Assembly: GCA_020629515.1 (NCBI GenBank)
Contig: JAHDDE010000005.1
Coordinates: forward strand, 62,001 to 126,000
Direction of reading: 5' to 3'
Length of the DNA stretch: 64,000 nt
DNA from: Saprospiraceae bacterium
GTDB taxonomy: Bacteria; Bacteroidota; Bacteroidia; Chitinophagales; Saprospiraceae
Part shown: positions 20,289 to 28,152 of the stretch, one piece after another
Position numbering within the stretch: the stretch's first letter is position 1
Layout: each line of letters begins with the position of its first letter
Notes under the pieces: generated by a model
Told to the model about the DNA's origin: nothing
Databases searched by the model: none
What the model saw: the letters and a program-made list of their open reading frames with translations, nothing else
Translations under genes and position numbers: made by a program

Positions 20289-20308
20289 AATAGTCTTAAA
20301 AATTGCCG

Positions 20309-20316
20309 CAAAGGTA
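20309..20316 (-). promoter_or_regulatory. Bacteroidota-type -7 promoter element candidate for typA
   Basis: On the minus strand this reads 'TACCTTTG', a match to TAnnTTTG, about 20 bases upstream of the typA start. No clear -33 element was found at the expected distance, so support is moderate to low. Confidence 0.35.
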
Positions 20317-20489
20317 GTCCAATTCTATCATGAATTTGTTTCGATTCATTTTCATACAAATCCTTGAATAGTAGAATTTTACAATTAACATAACTAACCA
20401 TATAATAAAAAGATAACCAACTTGTCTGCACGACAAAAAATGCTGTTTAGCACGAGATACCAAACAAAAAATATTCTATTATATAATAA

Positions 20490-20918
20490 TTAAACCGTTC
20501 TGAGATTATATGGCTTGGATTCTCCAGTCTCGATTAATGTCTTAAGGCAATGTAAGTACAACGCCCAGCTGTAGGAAGTTCTTCTAAAATGATCATTGAT
20601 ATCGGTCCAATTAGAGTGCTCAAATCTCAATAATACAGTGTGCGATCTTGGTATTATATCAAAGCTAATTTTAGTATGTATCCAATCTCTGTCTGCTTCC
20701 GTAAATTGCAACCCAAAAAACAATGGGCTATCGCATTTAAATACATTCGCCCTCCAATCATACTTAGGTGAAAAATAAAGAACATACTCTTGGTTTAATG
20801 CAGGAATTCCTACTGCGCGAACAGTCCACCACTTATCTAATTCTTCAGCTTGGGTGACAGAGTTAAAAACATGTTCTGCAGAAGAATTGATTACTATGTC
20901 ATGCCTAATTGTATACAT
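20490..20918 (-). CDS. SRPBCC (AHSA1/START-like) domain protein
   Basis: About 142 aa from the ATG that gives 'MYTIRHDIVINSSAEHVFNSVT'; the track start adds 12 residues unlike the family. The opening strand with 'A..VF..V' followed by 'LDKWWTVRA' and the C-terminal helix with 'WALYLHCLKTLIETGES' are typical of AHSA1-type SRPBCC proteins. These form a hydrophobic ligand cavity; the ligand is unknown. It is divergent from nhaC. Confidence 0.8.
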   Translation of the reverse strand: MYTIRHDIVINSSAEHVFNSVTQAEELDKWWTVRAVGIPALNQEYVLYFSPKYDWRANVFKCDSPLFFGLQFTEADRDWIHTKISFDIIPRSHTVLLRFEHSNWTDINDHFRRTSYSWALYLHCLKTLIETGESKPYNLRTV

Positions 20919-21001
20919 GTGGACAAAAATTGTTAATCCCAAGGTAATAAACAATTGAATTAAGATTTGGACAGCTAAGTAGCTATTCCTACTTTAACTT
21001 C

Positions 21002-22459
21002 ATGGAAAGTGATAAAATAATTGCTAATAAGGAGTTGAATATTTGGGAAGCCCTACTTCCCGTTTTAGTCCTGGTGGTATTATTAGCCTATAATGTTTAT
21101 ATCTATGGAGATGATGCACTAAGTGGCACCAACCAATTCATTCTCTTACTAGGTGGTGCCGTTGCTGCAATAGTAGGTTTTTTAAATAAAGTAGGATATA
21201 AAACAATGTTAGAAGAAATTTCTAACAATTTTAAATCAACAACAGGAGCGATACTTATTTTACTTTTTGTTGGTGCACTATCAGGTACATGGCTCATTAG
21301 TGGTATTATACCCGCCATGATTTACTATGGGGTACAGATCTTGAATCCAAGTATATTTTTACCAGCTACAGTTGTAATCTGTGCTATAATATCATTAGCA
21401 ACTGGCAGCTCATGGAGTACTTCTGCCACTGTAGGTATCGCACTCATAGGCATTGGTAAAGCCATCGGGCTACCATTAGGTATGGTGGCCGGAGCAGTTT
21501 TATCAGGAGCCTATTTTGGCGATAAAATGTCCCCACTATCCGATACCACTAATTTGGCTCCTGCTATGGCCGGAGCAGAGTTGTTTGAGCATATCAGATA
21601 CATGGCTTTGACTACCGTTCCAACTATTGTCATTACGATTATCATTTTTACCATTTTAGGTATTACTCAAGGTATAAGTGGCAGCACTGATACTTCTGCT
21701 ATATTATCAGCTATAGATGACAGTTTTCATATATCACCGCTATTATTCTTAGTGCCTATCGCAGTCATAGTTATGATAACTCAAAAAGCTCCTCCTCTAG
21801 TTGCTCTCATGGCTGGCACCTTATTAGGAGCACTATTTGCTTTAATTTTTCAGCCTAATATAGTGGCCAGTATTGGAGGAGCTGAGACTCTAACTATGGA
21901 GTCGGGATATCGTGGTGTAATGAATGCCATGACGGTAGACTCGGCAATCGTTACTAATGACGCATCACTCAATGATCTCTTTTCTTCTGGAGGAATGAAA
22001 GGAATGTTAGGCACCATTTGGTTGATCATGTGCGCTATGGTGTTTGGTGGCGTAATGGACGCTATTGGAGCATTAGAAAAAATTAGTGCTGTATTACTCA
22101 ATATGGCTAATTCTGTTTTCGGATTGTTCGCAAGCACGGTAGCCAGCTGTCTCGCATTGAACGTGACCGCTTCGGATCAATATCTGGCCATAGTTGTCCC
22201 AGGCAAAATGTTTTCTAAGGCATATCAAGACAAAGGATTGCATCCGGTAAATTTAAGTAGAACGTTGGAAGACTCTGGCACAGTCACCTCTGTGTTGATT
22301 CCTTGGAATACTTGTGGTGCTTATCAAGCGGGTGTTCTTGGTGTTTCAACATTAGAATATTTTGTGTATGCCATATTTAACTATTTGAGTCCATTTATGA
22401 CATTGTTATATGCAGCATTACATTTCAAAATAAAATCTATCATCAAAGAGGAAAATTAA
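21002..22459 (+). CDS. nhaC: Na+/H+ antiporter, NhaC family
   Basis: 485 aa with about 12 transmembrane helices. Hallmarks include 'ATGSSWSTSATVGIA', 'SGAYFGDKMSPLSDTTNLA' and 'PWNTCGAYQAGVLGV', which are diagnostic of NhaC. It would exchange internal Na+ for protons across the inner membrane, fitting a marine or saline habitat. It appears to be a single-gene unit. Confidence 0.93.
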   Translation: MESDKIIANKELNIWEALLPVLVLVVLLAYNVYIYGDDALSGTNQFILLLGGAVAAIVGFLNKVGYKTMLEEISNNFKSTTGAILILLFVGALSGTWLISGIIPAMIYYGVQILNPSIFLPATVVICAIISLATGSSWSTSATVGIALIGIGKAIGLPLGMVAGAVLSGAYFGDKMSPLSDTTNLAPAMAGAELFEHIRYMALTTVPTIVITIIIFTILGITQGISGSTDTSAILSAIDDSFHISPLLFLVPIAVIVMITQKAPPLVALMAGTLLGALFALIFQPNIVASIGGAETLTMESGYRGVMNAMTVDSAIVTNDASLNDLFSSGGMKGMLGTIWLIMCAMVFGGVMDAIGALEKISAVLLNMANSVFGLFASTVASCLALNVTASDQYLAIVVPGKMFSKAYQDKGLHPVNLSRTLEDSGTVTSVLIPWNTCGAYQAGVLGVSTLEYFVYAIFNYLSPFMTLLYAALHFKIKSIIKEEN

Positions 22460-22583
22460 AATATATACTCATCTGATAATTAGCTGAGAGCATATAGTGA
22501 TGAATATTATACTTAATTTACATTAAGCTGACAATGATATCCAGCGAGATGATATCTAATTTGTGAGAACAATTTAGATCGAA

Positions 22584-22934
22584 ATGAACCTTATTTTCAA
22601 TGTTATTGTGCTTGTAAGCTCTTTAAACCTTACAAGTTCTTTATGGCCTATCGAAAAAAATTCTTTCATCAGCATAAATGACTACAATATAATCAGTACC
22701 TACCTATCCGAAGAAGAACAAGTCACTATCCAATTGAATTTGACTGAAGCATCACTGGTAGGCATAGAACTATATGATAAAAATGGCAAACTGCGTAAGA
22801 TTTGGAATCCTCAATTAACTGACAAAGGAATATACAAAACCCACCTGTCAGTTGCTGATATTGCTAATGGCACTTATCTTTTGAATGTGATAATTAATGA
22901 AGAATCCTTTCAACAAGCTGTATTTAAATACTAA
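22584..22934 (+). CDS. Small secreted protein consisting mostly of a T9SS type A tail-like domain
   Basis: 116 aa. A hydrophobic N-terminus ending near 'TSSLWP' looks like a signal peptide. Almost all of the mature protein follows the Por_Secre_tail pattern: 'VTIQLNLTEASLVGIELYDKNGKLR', then 'GIYKTHLSVADIANGTYLLNVIIN' spacing, ending in 'AVFKY'. Normally this beta-sandwich is the last ~80 residues of a much larger cargo. Here there is essentially no passenger. It may be a free sorting domain, an adaptor, or a remnant of a larger gene. The 124 bases upstream contain no evident passenger sequence. Confidence 0.55.
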   Translation: MNLIFNVIVLVSSLNLTSSLWPIEKNSFISINDYNIISTYLSEEEQVTIQLNLTEASLVGIELYDKNGKLRKIWNPQLTDKGIYKTHLSVADIANGTYLLNVIINEESFQQAVFKY

Positions 22935-23093
22935 GGCTAATTACAATCACTATTGCCTCCTATAATAATTACAATTCAACGACTAAAATTGTCCCTATCC
23001 CAAAGGCCTGTTAGAATTTAAATTCAATTTCTATTTGAAAAGGATAAGACAATAACCTTATAAATAATCCAGTAGAGCAGGCCGTGAGATCAA

Positions 23094-23132
23094 ATAAAAA
23101 AGGCCATTTCCTCATACTGAGAAAATGACCTC
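23094..23132 (-). terminator. Rho-independent terminator after the HhH/coiled-coil gene
   Basis: On the minus strand 'GGTCATTT' pairs with 'AAATGGCC' around an imperfect loop, followed by a run of seven T. It lies about 27 bases past the stop of the gene at 23159-24145. Confidence 0.65.
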
Positions 23133-23158
23133 TATACTAAATCAATTAATTATTCTGA

Positions 23159-24145
23159 TTATTTTCCTCCTTGGAGAAAGTCCTGGTATTCTGACAGGTC
23201 ATCCCATCTACCATCCGCACACATTTCGGCTTGTTTAGGCCAAGTCCCTGGATCAGCCAACTTATACCGTTTTCCAGCAGCATTCAGTATGTCCTGAATT
23301 TTATCAACTGAAGTCTGAGAAAGTTTTCGCCAAGTATTGATACCCGCATCTTTTAATAATCCTTCGATCTTAGGACCTATTCCTTCAACAGCTTTCAGAT
23401 CATCCTGTTTCCACTTTTTGATGGCTCCCAATTTGATCAACATTTTTTCCACTTTAGAGTCGGTCTCTCCATCTCCAACATGAGTTCTACCAGTATCCAA
23501 CTGCTTCTGCATAGCGATAAGATCCTCCCATTTTCCACCATTAGCTAATTTGGATTGGGCTGGCCAACTTGATGGATCTATAATTCTATATCTCTTAGGA
23601 TTTTCTTTGTCCAAGATTGCCCTGAGTGACTCAGGTGTCGAATTGGCTAACTCTTGCCAAGTGTTAACTCCATGCTTTTTGAGCACTTCATCCATCTTTG
23701 GACCTATACCTTCAACGACCTGTAGATTATCAGAGGTTAATACTGAATAAACATTTTTCTTGCCCGAAGATTTAGGAGTCTGTGGTGCAGGAGGAGTGAC
23801 TTTAGTCGTTCCACTATCGGATACCAATTTGTTGGCAGTCGTAGATGTCGAAGTTTTTGGTGTGTCCACTTTGACACTTTGGCCTCTTGACACAGTTTTG
23901 CTTTCTCGCATTTGACCTTTTAGCAGGGTCAATTCACTATTAAGAGAAGCACCTTTTGATCTACATTCACTTAATTCTGCTTCTAATCCAGATATTTTGG
24001 CTTTGAGTCTTGATATCTCTGCCTCAAGATCAGCTACCATACCTTTGAACTTACCCCATAATAACCACCCCGCTAATAAACCTAATAAGGCGCTTAATAA
24101 CCAAGGTAACAACCAAGGAAGAGTACATATATCGAATAATAACAT
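23159..24145 (-). CDS. Membrane-anchored coiled-coil protein with two helix-hairpin-helix modules
   Basis: 328 aa. An N-terminal hydrophobic segment ('WLLPWLLSALLGLLAGWLLWG') is followed by a heptad-rich coiled coil (about 35-80), a Ser/Thr/Pro-rich linker, then two similar ~80-residue modules. Each starts with an HhH motif ('VVEGIGPKMDEVLK', 'AVEGIGPKIEGLLK') and ends with 'DPxxWPxQ...A.G.W.DL..'. HhH motifs usually bind DNA non-specifically, but in this membrane-anchored, OmpA-linked context protein binding is equally possible. It is 21 bases downstream of an OmpA-family gene and probably co-transcribed. Confidence 0.7.
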   Translation of the reverse strand: MLLFDICTLPWLLPWLLSALLGLLAGWLLWGKFKGMVADLEAEISRLKAKISGLEAELSECRSKGASLNSELTLLKGQMRESKTVSRGQSVKVDTPKTSTSTTANKLVSDSGTTKVTPPAPQTPKSSGKKNVYSVLTSDNLQVVEGIGPKMDEVLKKHGVNTWQELANSTPESLRAILDKENPKRYRIIDPSSWPAQSKLANGGKWEDLIAMQKQLDTGRTHVGDGETDSKVEKMLIKLGAIKKWKQDDLKAVEGIGPKIEGLLKDAGINTWRKLSQTSVDKIQDILNAAGKRYKLADPGTWPKQAEMCADGRWDDLSEYQDFLQGGK

Positions 24146-24166
24146 ATTTATTGAGTTTACTTTTTT

Positions 24167-24991
24167 TTAATTAATGATTTCTAATTCCGTTCTTCTATTT
24201 TTCGCTCTTCCGCTTTCTGTTGCGTTAGTTGCTACAGGTCGAGATTCTCCTTGAGAACTTACCAATACTTTAGCCGTGCTAACTCCTTTGGTAACGAGAT
24301 AATCCCGAATTATCTCAGCTCTTCTGAGACCCAAGGTTTGATTTGCACTTTCTCCTCCGACATTATCAGTATGTCCTGTTAACCTTACTCTTTCTCCTGA
24401 TGACTTCACTCTCTCTGCCACACTATCCAAGTAGGCTTCGACATCTCCATCGTCTAATTTGTTAGTTGAGTTAAAAGGGAAATAAATCAATGTACTGTTT
24501 GAAATTGCTGGTGCATTGCCATCAACAATTTGGAATCGAATTCTATCTGAGGAGACTCCTTCATTTAAGGCTCCCTGTCCTACAGTGATTTGTCGGGCAG
24601 TATTAATTCTACTTCCGTCCATCACTTTAGCAAACTCGGTCTTGACAGATTCTGCTCGACACAAGCCAAGATTATCATAATCACCATCATAATTCTCAGA
24701 TGGTCCATTAGTACCGATGATTCTCAATATCTGTCCATCCGACAATGAGGCGATAATAGAATCTCTAAGGGCAGCGAATCCGGTGCCAAAATGAGGTTCG
24801 CAATCACTTCTACCAAAGCAGATGGGGTCATCTGGGCAGTTAACTGTTTTAGCTACTGGGACAGGTGCGGCTTCTTCTACCACTACCTTCTCTGCGGGTT
24901 TTTCGCAGCAAGCGGCACAATAACATGTGCACATCCAATAACCGAGCAGTAACCACAAGATGAAAACAATAAATAGTCCTATGTTACGCAT
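24167..24991 (-). CDS. OmpA-family peptidoglycan-binding protein with N-terminal anchor
   Basis: 274 aa. A hydrophobic helix near the N-terminus is followed by a Cys-rich stretch ('CTCYCAACCEKP'). The C-terminal ~120 residues are an OmpA-like domain with 'YFPFNSTN', 'RLTGHTDNVGGESANQTLGLRRAE' spacing and 'RAKNRRTEL', the peptidoglycan (meso-DAP) binding site region. The preceding half ('ILRIIGTNG...YDNLGLCRAESVKTEF') looks like a second, decayed OmpA-like unit. It would tie the envelope to peptidoglycan. It is first in a two-gene unit with the HhH protein. Confidence 0.85.
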   Translation of the reverse strand: MRNIGLFIVFILWLLLGYWMCTCYCAACCEKPAEKVVVEEAAPVPVAKTVNCPDDPICFGRSDCEPHFGTGFAALRDSIIASLSDGQILRIIGTNGPSENYDGDYDNLGLCRAESVKTEFAKVMDGSRINTARQITVGQGALNEGVSSDRIRFQIVDGNAPAISNSTLIYFPFNSTNKLDDGDVEAYLDSVAERVKSSGERVRLTGHTDNVGGESANQTLGLRRAEIIRDYLVTKGVSTAKVLVSSQGESRPVATNATESGRAKNRRTELEIIN

Positions 24992-25174
24992 TAGGAAAAG
25001 TTGGTTTTAGTTAATAAATGTTGATTAAATATATTAAAATATGTAGAAATTACTTCCATGGCAGATTAATTATGGTCAATTGGAGTATTTTAAAGGATAT
25101 ATACTGCTATTGAGACTCAATTCAAACGATTGAGTAACACAATAAGCGTACTTTATACAGATATTTTTAAGGGT

Positions 25175-26962
25175 ATGATTGTGTCATCGAGATTAATGAC
25201 CTGCTTTCGGTTGACGATTTTTTTTGTTTTAGGCATATATATGGGTGATGTCTTACAAATCACCTTTAACATGCTTATATCAACCGTAGTCGCGATTTCA
25301 TTTTTATGCATCATGATGGCCTATATACCCTCAATTATGAGGTCCTATGCTATTTCGTTTTCTCTATATTTTATTATTGCAATACTTGGTATCTCATGGT
25401 TTCATGTGTACAAAACCTTCCACCTTGGACCTATAGAGGGGCTTTCAGATAACTATAAAAATGTAAAAGCGATATTAGTCGTTAATAGTTATAGTAAGAC
25501 CTCTAATAAAATTAGCTTCAAGGCAAAACTTATTGCTTTAGAAAATGAAAGTATAAGAAGCCCAATAAATGTAGAGTGTTATATAGACTCTTCTGATTAC
25601 TTGATTTTACACCCTAAAGACACTATTCAAGCATTAATCAACCTCAATAAAAGCAGATCTCCAAAAAATAAGTATGCATTTGACTATGCACGATATTTAT
25701 CTTTTGAGCATGTGCATTACCAAGCATGGATATCAAAAATTGATAGAAAAATTATAAATCAAAATTACTCTTGGATAGAAAAAATATCGATTCAATTTCG
25801 CCAAAAAGCATTAGACATATTGAGCCAAAAGTTAAATGAAGACAGAAATGCAATTGCGGCGGCCATATTATTGGGAGACAGATCAAGATTAAACAAAGAT
25901 ATCCAAAAACAATTTGCCAATAGTGGGGCTATACATGTATTAGCAGTATCGGGGCTTCACGTAGGTATAGTCATTATGGTGCTATCCTGGTTACTAAAAT
26001 GGATGCCAAATGATCACCAGTTCTTGAGCAATGTTCGAAATTTGATCATACTGTTTTGTATAGCTCTTTATGCCCTTTTAACGGGTATGGCTCCACCTGT
26101 TATTAGGTCAACACTAATTTTTGCATTGTTAATTTCTGGTAAAATAATTAATCGTCAGAGCAATTCACTCAATCTACTTGCTGGAGCAGCACTTATAATG
26201 TTGCTATTCAACCCCTTTAATCTCTTCAAATTAAGTTTTCAATTATCATTTATTGCGGTGTCGAGTATACTTATCTTTTATCCTAAAATATCAAAATTAT
26301 ACCATCCTCATTTTTTAATTGATAAGTATATATGGAGCCTAATTGCCATGAGCATATCCGCACAGATACTTATTATCCCGATAAGTCTATTCTACTTTCA
26401 TCAGTTTCCTATATACTTCATTATCAGCAGCGTAGCGGTGATTATTCTGGCAACATTTCTGATACTATTGGGGGCAGGTGTGATTTTTTTATCCCTCTGG
26501 GGCATTAATATTCAATTGTTGGATAGTGCATTCAGCTGGGTAAGTCAATCTATGTTAGACATAACTTCAGAAGTTAACGCCTTACCCAATTCAGTGATCA
26601 AGGTGATGTGGTACTCGTCACCTCATTTTGTCCTTTTATTTATGGCGATTATTAGTATCAGCGTATTCCTCTATAAGAAGTCTGTACATCAAATTTATTT
26701 CTCATTATCCTGCATAATTTCTTTTTTAACACTTTCTGTTTTTACGCTATTTAACCAAAAGTCTCAGGTGACTTTTTCGGATTATGAAAAAGATGAAAAA
26801 ATATCAGATGTGATTATTGGACAACGTGCTTATCAAATTCATGATAAAGTGCTCACAGATCAAAAAACACTATTTATTACTAAAGATTTCAGGCATGCCC
26901 ATGGTGTAAAAGAGGTCATAACTGATCGTGATGCCTTGTTAAAAATAATTGCTAAAAAATGA
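25175..26962 (+). CDS. comEC: ComEC/Rec2-family DNA-uptake channel protein lacking the metallo-beta-lactamase domain
   Basis: About 595 aa from the ATG at 25175; the track begins at a TTG 15 codons earlier, and the start is uncertain. It is highly hydrophobic with a DUF4131-like N-terminal part and the Competence domain, including 'IHVLAVSGLHVGIV' and 'LTGMAPPVIRSTLIF'. After the last transmembrane helices only about 70 residues remain, so the C-terminal metallo-beta-lactamase nuclease domain of classic ComEC is missing, as I recall for many Bacteroidota homologues. It would form the inner-membrane channel for single-stranded DNA. It overlaps the next gene by 4 bases. Confidence 0.88.
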   Translation: MIVSSRLMTCFRLTIFFVLGIYMGDVLQITFNMLISTVVAISFLCIMMAYIPSIMRSYAISFSLYFIIAILGISWFHVYKTFHLGPIEGLSDNYKNVKAILVVNSYSKTSNKISFKAKLIALENESIRSPINVECYIDSSDYLILHPKDTIQALINLNKSRSPKNKYAFDYARYLSFEHVHYQAWISKIDRKIINQNYSWIEKISIQFRQKALDILSQKLNEDRNAIAAAILLGDRSRLNKDIQKQFANSGAIHVLAVSGLHVGIVIMVLSWLLKWMPNDHQFLSNVRNLIILFCIALYALLTGMAPPVIRSTLIFALLISGKIINRQSNSLNLLAGAALIMLLFNPFNLFKLSFQLSFIAVSSILIFYPKISKLYHPHFLIDKYIWSLIAMSISAQILIIPISLFYFHQFPIYFIISSVAVIILATFLILLGAGVIFLSLWGINIQLLDSAFSWVSQSMLDITSEVNALPNSVIKVMWYSSPHFVLLFMAIISISVFLYKKSVHQIYFSLSCIISFLTLSVFTLFNQKSQVTFSDYEKDEKISDVIIGQRAYQIHDKVLTDQKTLFITKDFRHAHGVKEVITDRDALLKIIAKK

Positions 26963-28092
26963 TAGAACCCACAGATATAGTTGAGGACTTCAGACTGACT
27001 CCAAAAGAAAGAAGATCCACCATAATATTGATTAGCATTATTATCATGCTAATTTCTGCCTATACAATAATGGATTACTTCTATCACCCAAAAATTGAAT
27101 TATCTCCAAATCATATAAATTACATAGAAGAAATAGTCGAAAATAAAGTCAATGAAGAAAATATAGCAACAGAAAAAAACTATAAGCTTGAGAAATTTGA
27201 TCCAAACACTATAAGTCTCGAAAATCTACTTTACATGGGTATAGATCCCTATCCAGCGAAATCTATGATTAATTATAGATCGAAAGGGGGGATTTTTAAA
27301 AATAAAAGCGATTTGAAAAAAATCTACGGAGTAGACGCTACACTATTCAATAAACTATCCCCTTACATTACGATATCTCCTAAAAGAATTGAAAGACCTA
27401 CGAGTAACAAACTGAACAATCAAGAAAAAAAATCATTTGTCCTCAGGGTGTTCGATCCGAATAAAGTAACTTATGAGGAGCTTCAGACGATGGGATTACC
27501 AAAGTATTTTGCCCAGAACTTAACGAACTATGTCGCTAAGGGAGGAATAATAAGACGTACGGAAGAGTTAAAAAAAATTTATGGTCTTAGCGACACCTTG
27601 TACAGTCAGTTGATACCATACATCCAGATCGATCAAGATACCTTCACTAATGAATTGATAAACAATGTTAAAATCGAGGATTCTTTGTATACCTTGAATA
27701 TTAACTCTGCTAATATTGAGGAGCTCATCAAATTAAAAGGAATAGGACCTAAAAGAGCTGAACTAATCACAAAGTATAGGAACAACTTGGGGGGATTCTA
27801 TGACATAAATCAATTGAAAGAAGTCTGGTCTATAGACCAAGAGGTATTTGATCAGTTTAGTGGAATGATATATGTCGATAGCACGTACAGGATAATGAAA
27901 ATAAAAGAAATGTCATTCAAGGAAATATTAAGTCATAAATATTTTGATTATCAAACAACCAAGTTGATTAAAAATTATTTTGACAAGCACGACCAAAAAT
28001 CTCAGCTTGACGACTTTATTCGATTAACACCAATTGATTCTACTCAGCTTAACCGAATAATACCCTATTTAAAGATGAAAGCATCAATGTAA
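26959..28092 (+). CDS. Membrane-anchored helix-hairpin-helix repeat protein (ComEA-like)
   Basis: 377 aa. One transmembrane helix near residues 22-40 is followed by three clear HhH-type repeats ('FDPNTISLENLLYMGI', 'FDPNKVTYEELQTMGL', 'LNINSANIEELIKLKGIGPKRAELI') and a decayed fourth at the C-terminus. The third is a canonical ComEA-type helix-hairpin-helix. The start overlaps the comEC stop by 4 bases (ATGA), so translation is coupled. The layout fits a periplasmic DNA receptor feeding ComEC, as ComEA does. This is inferred from family and operon. Confidence 0.82.
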   Translation: MIEPTDIVEDFRLTPKERRSTIILISIIIMLISAYTIMDYFYHPKIELSPNHINYIEEIVENKVNEENIATEKNYKLEKFDPNTISLENLLYMGIDPYPAKSMINYRSKGGIFKNKSDLKKIYGVDATLFNKLSPYITISPKRIERPTSNKLNNQEKKSFVLRVFDPNKVTYEELQTMGLPKYFAQNLTNYVAKGGIIRRTEELKKIYGLSDTLYSQLIPYIQIDQDTFTNELINNVKIEDSLYTLNINSANIEELIKLKGIGPKRAELITKYRNNLGGFYDINQLKEVWSIDQEVFDQFSGMIYVDSTYRIMKIKEMSFKEILSHKYFDYQTTKLIKNYFDKHDQKSQLDDFIRLTPIDSTQLNRIIPYLKMKASM

Positions 28093-28152
28093 TACAACAT
28101 AATCACTCGTTATAGTCTTTATAATTCATAATTTGCGTTTGTATTATAGATA

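Noticed and set aside
25130-25174. TTG start of comEC as given in the track
   Set aside because: An ATG at 25175 gives a more usual start with a basic n-region before the first helix; the TTG cannot be fully excluded.
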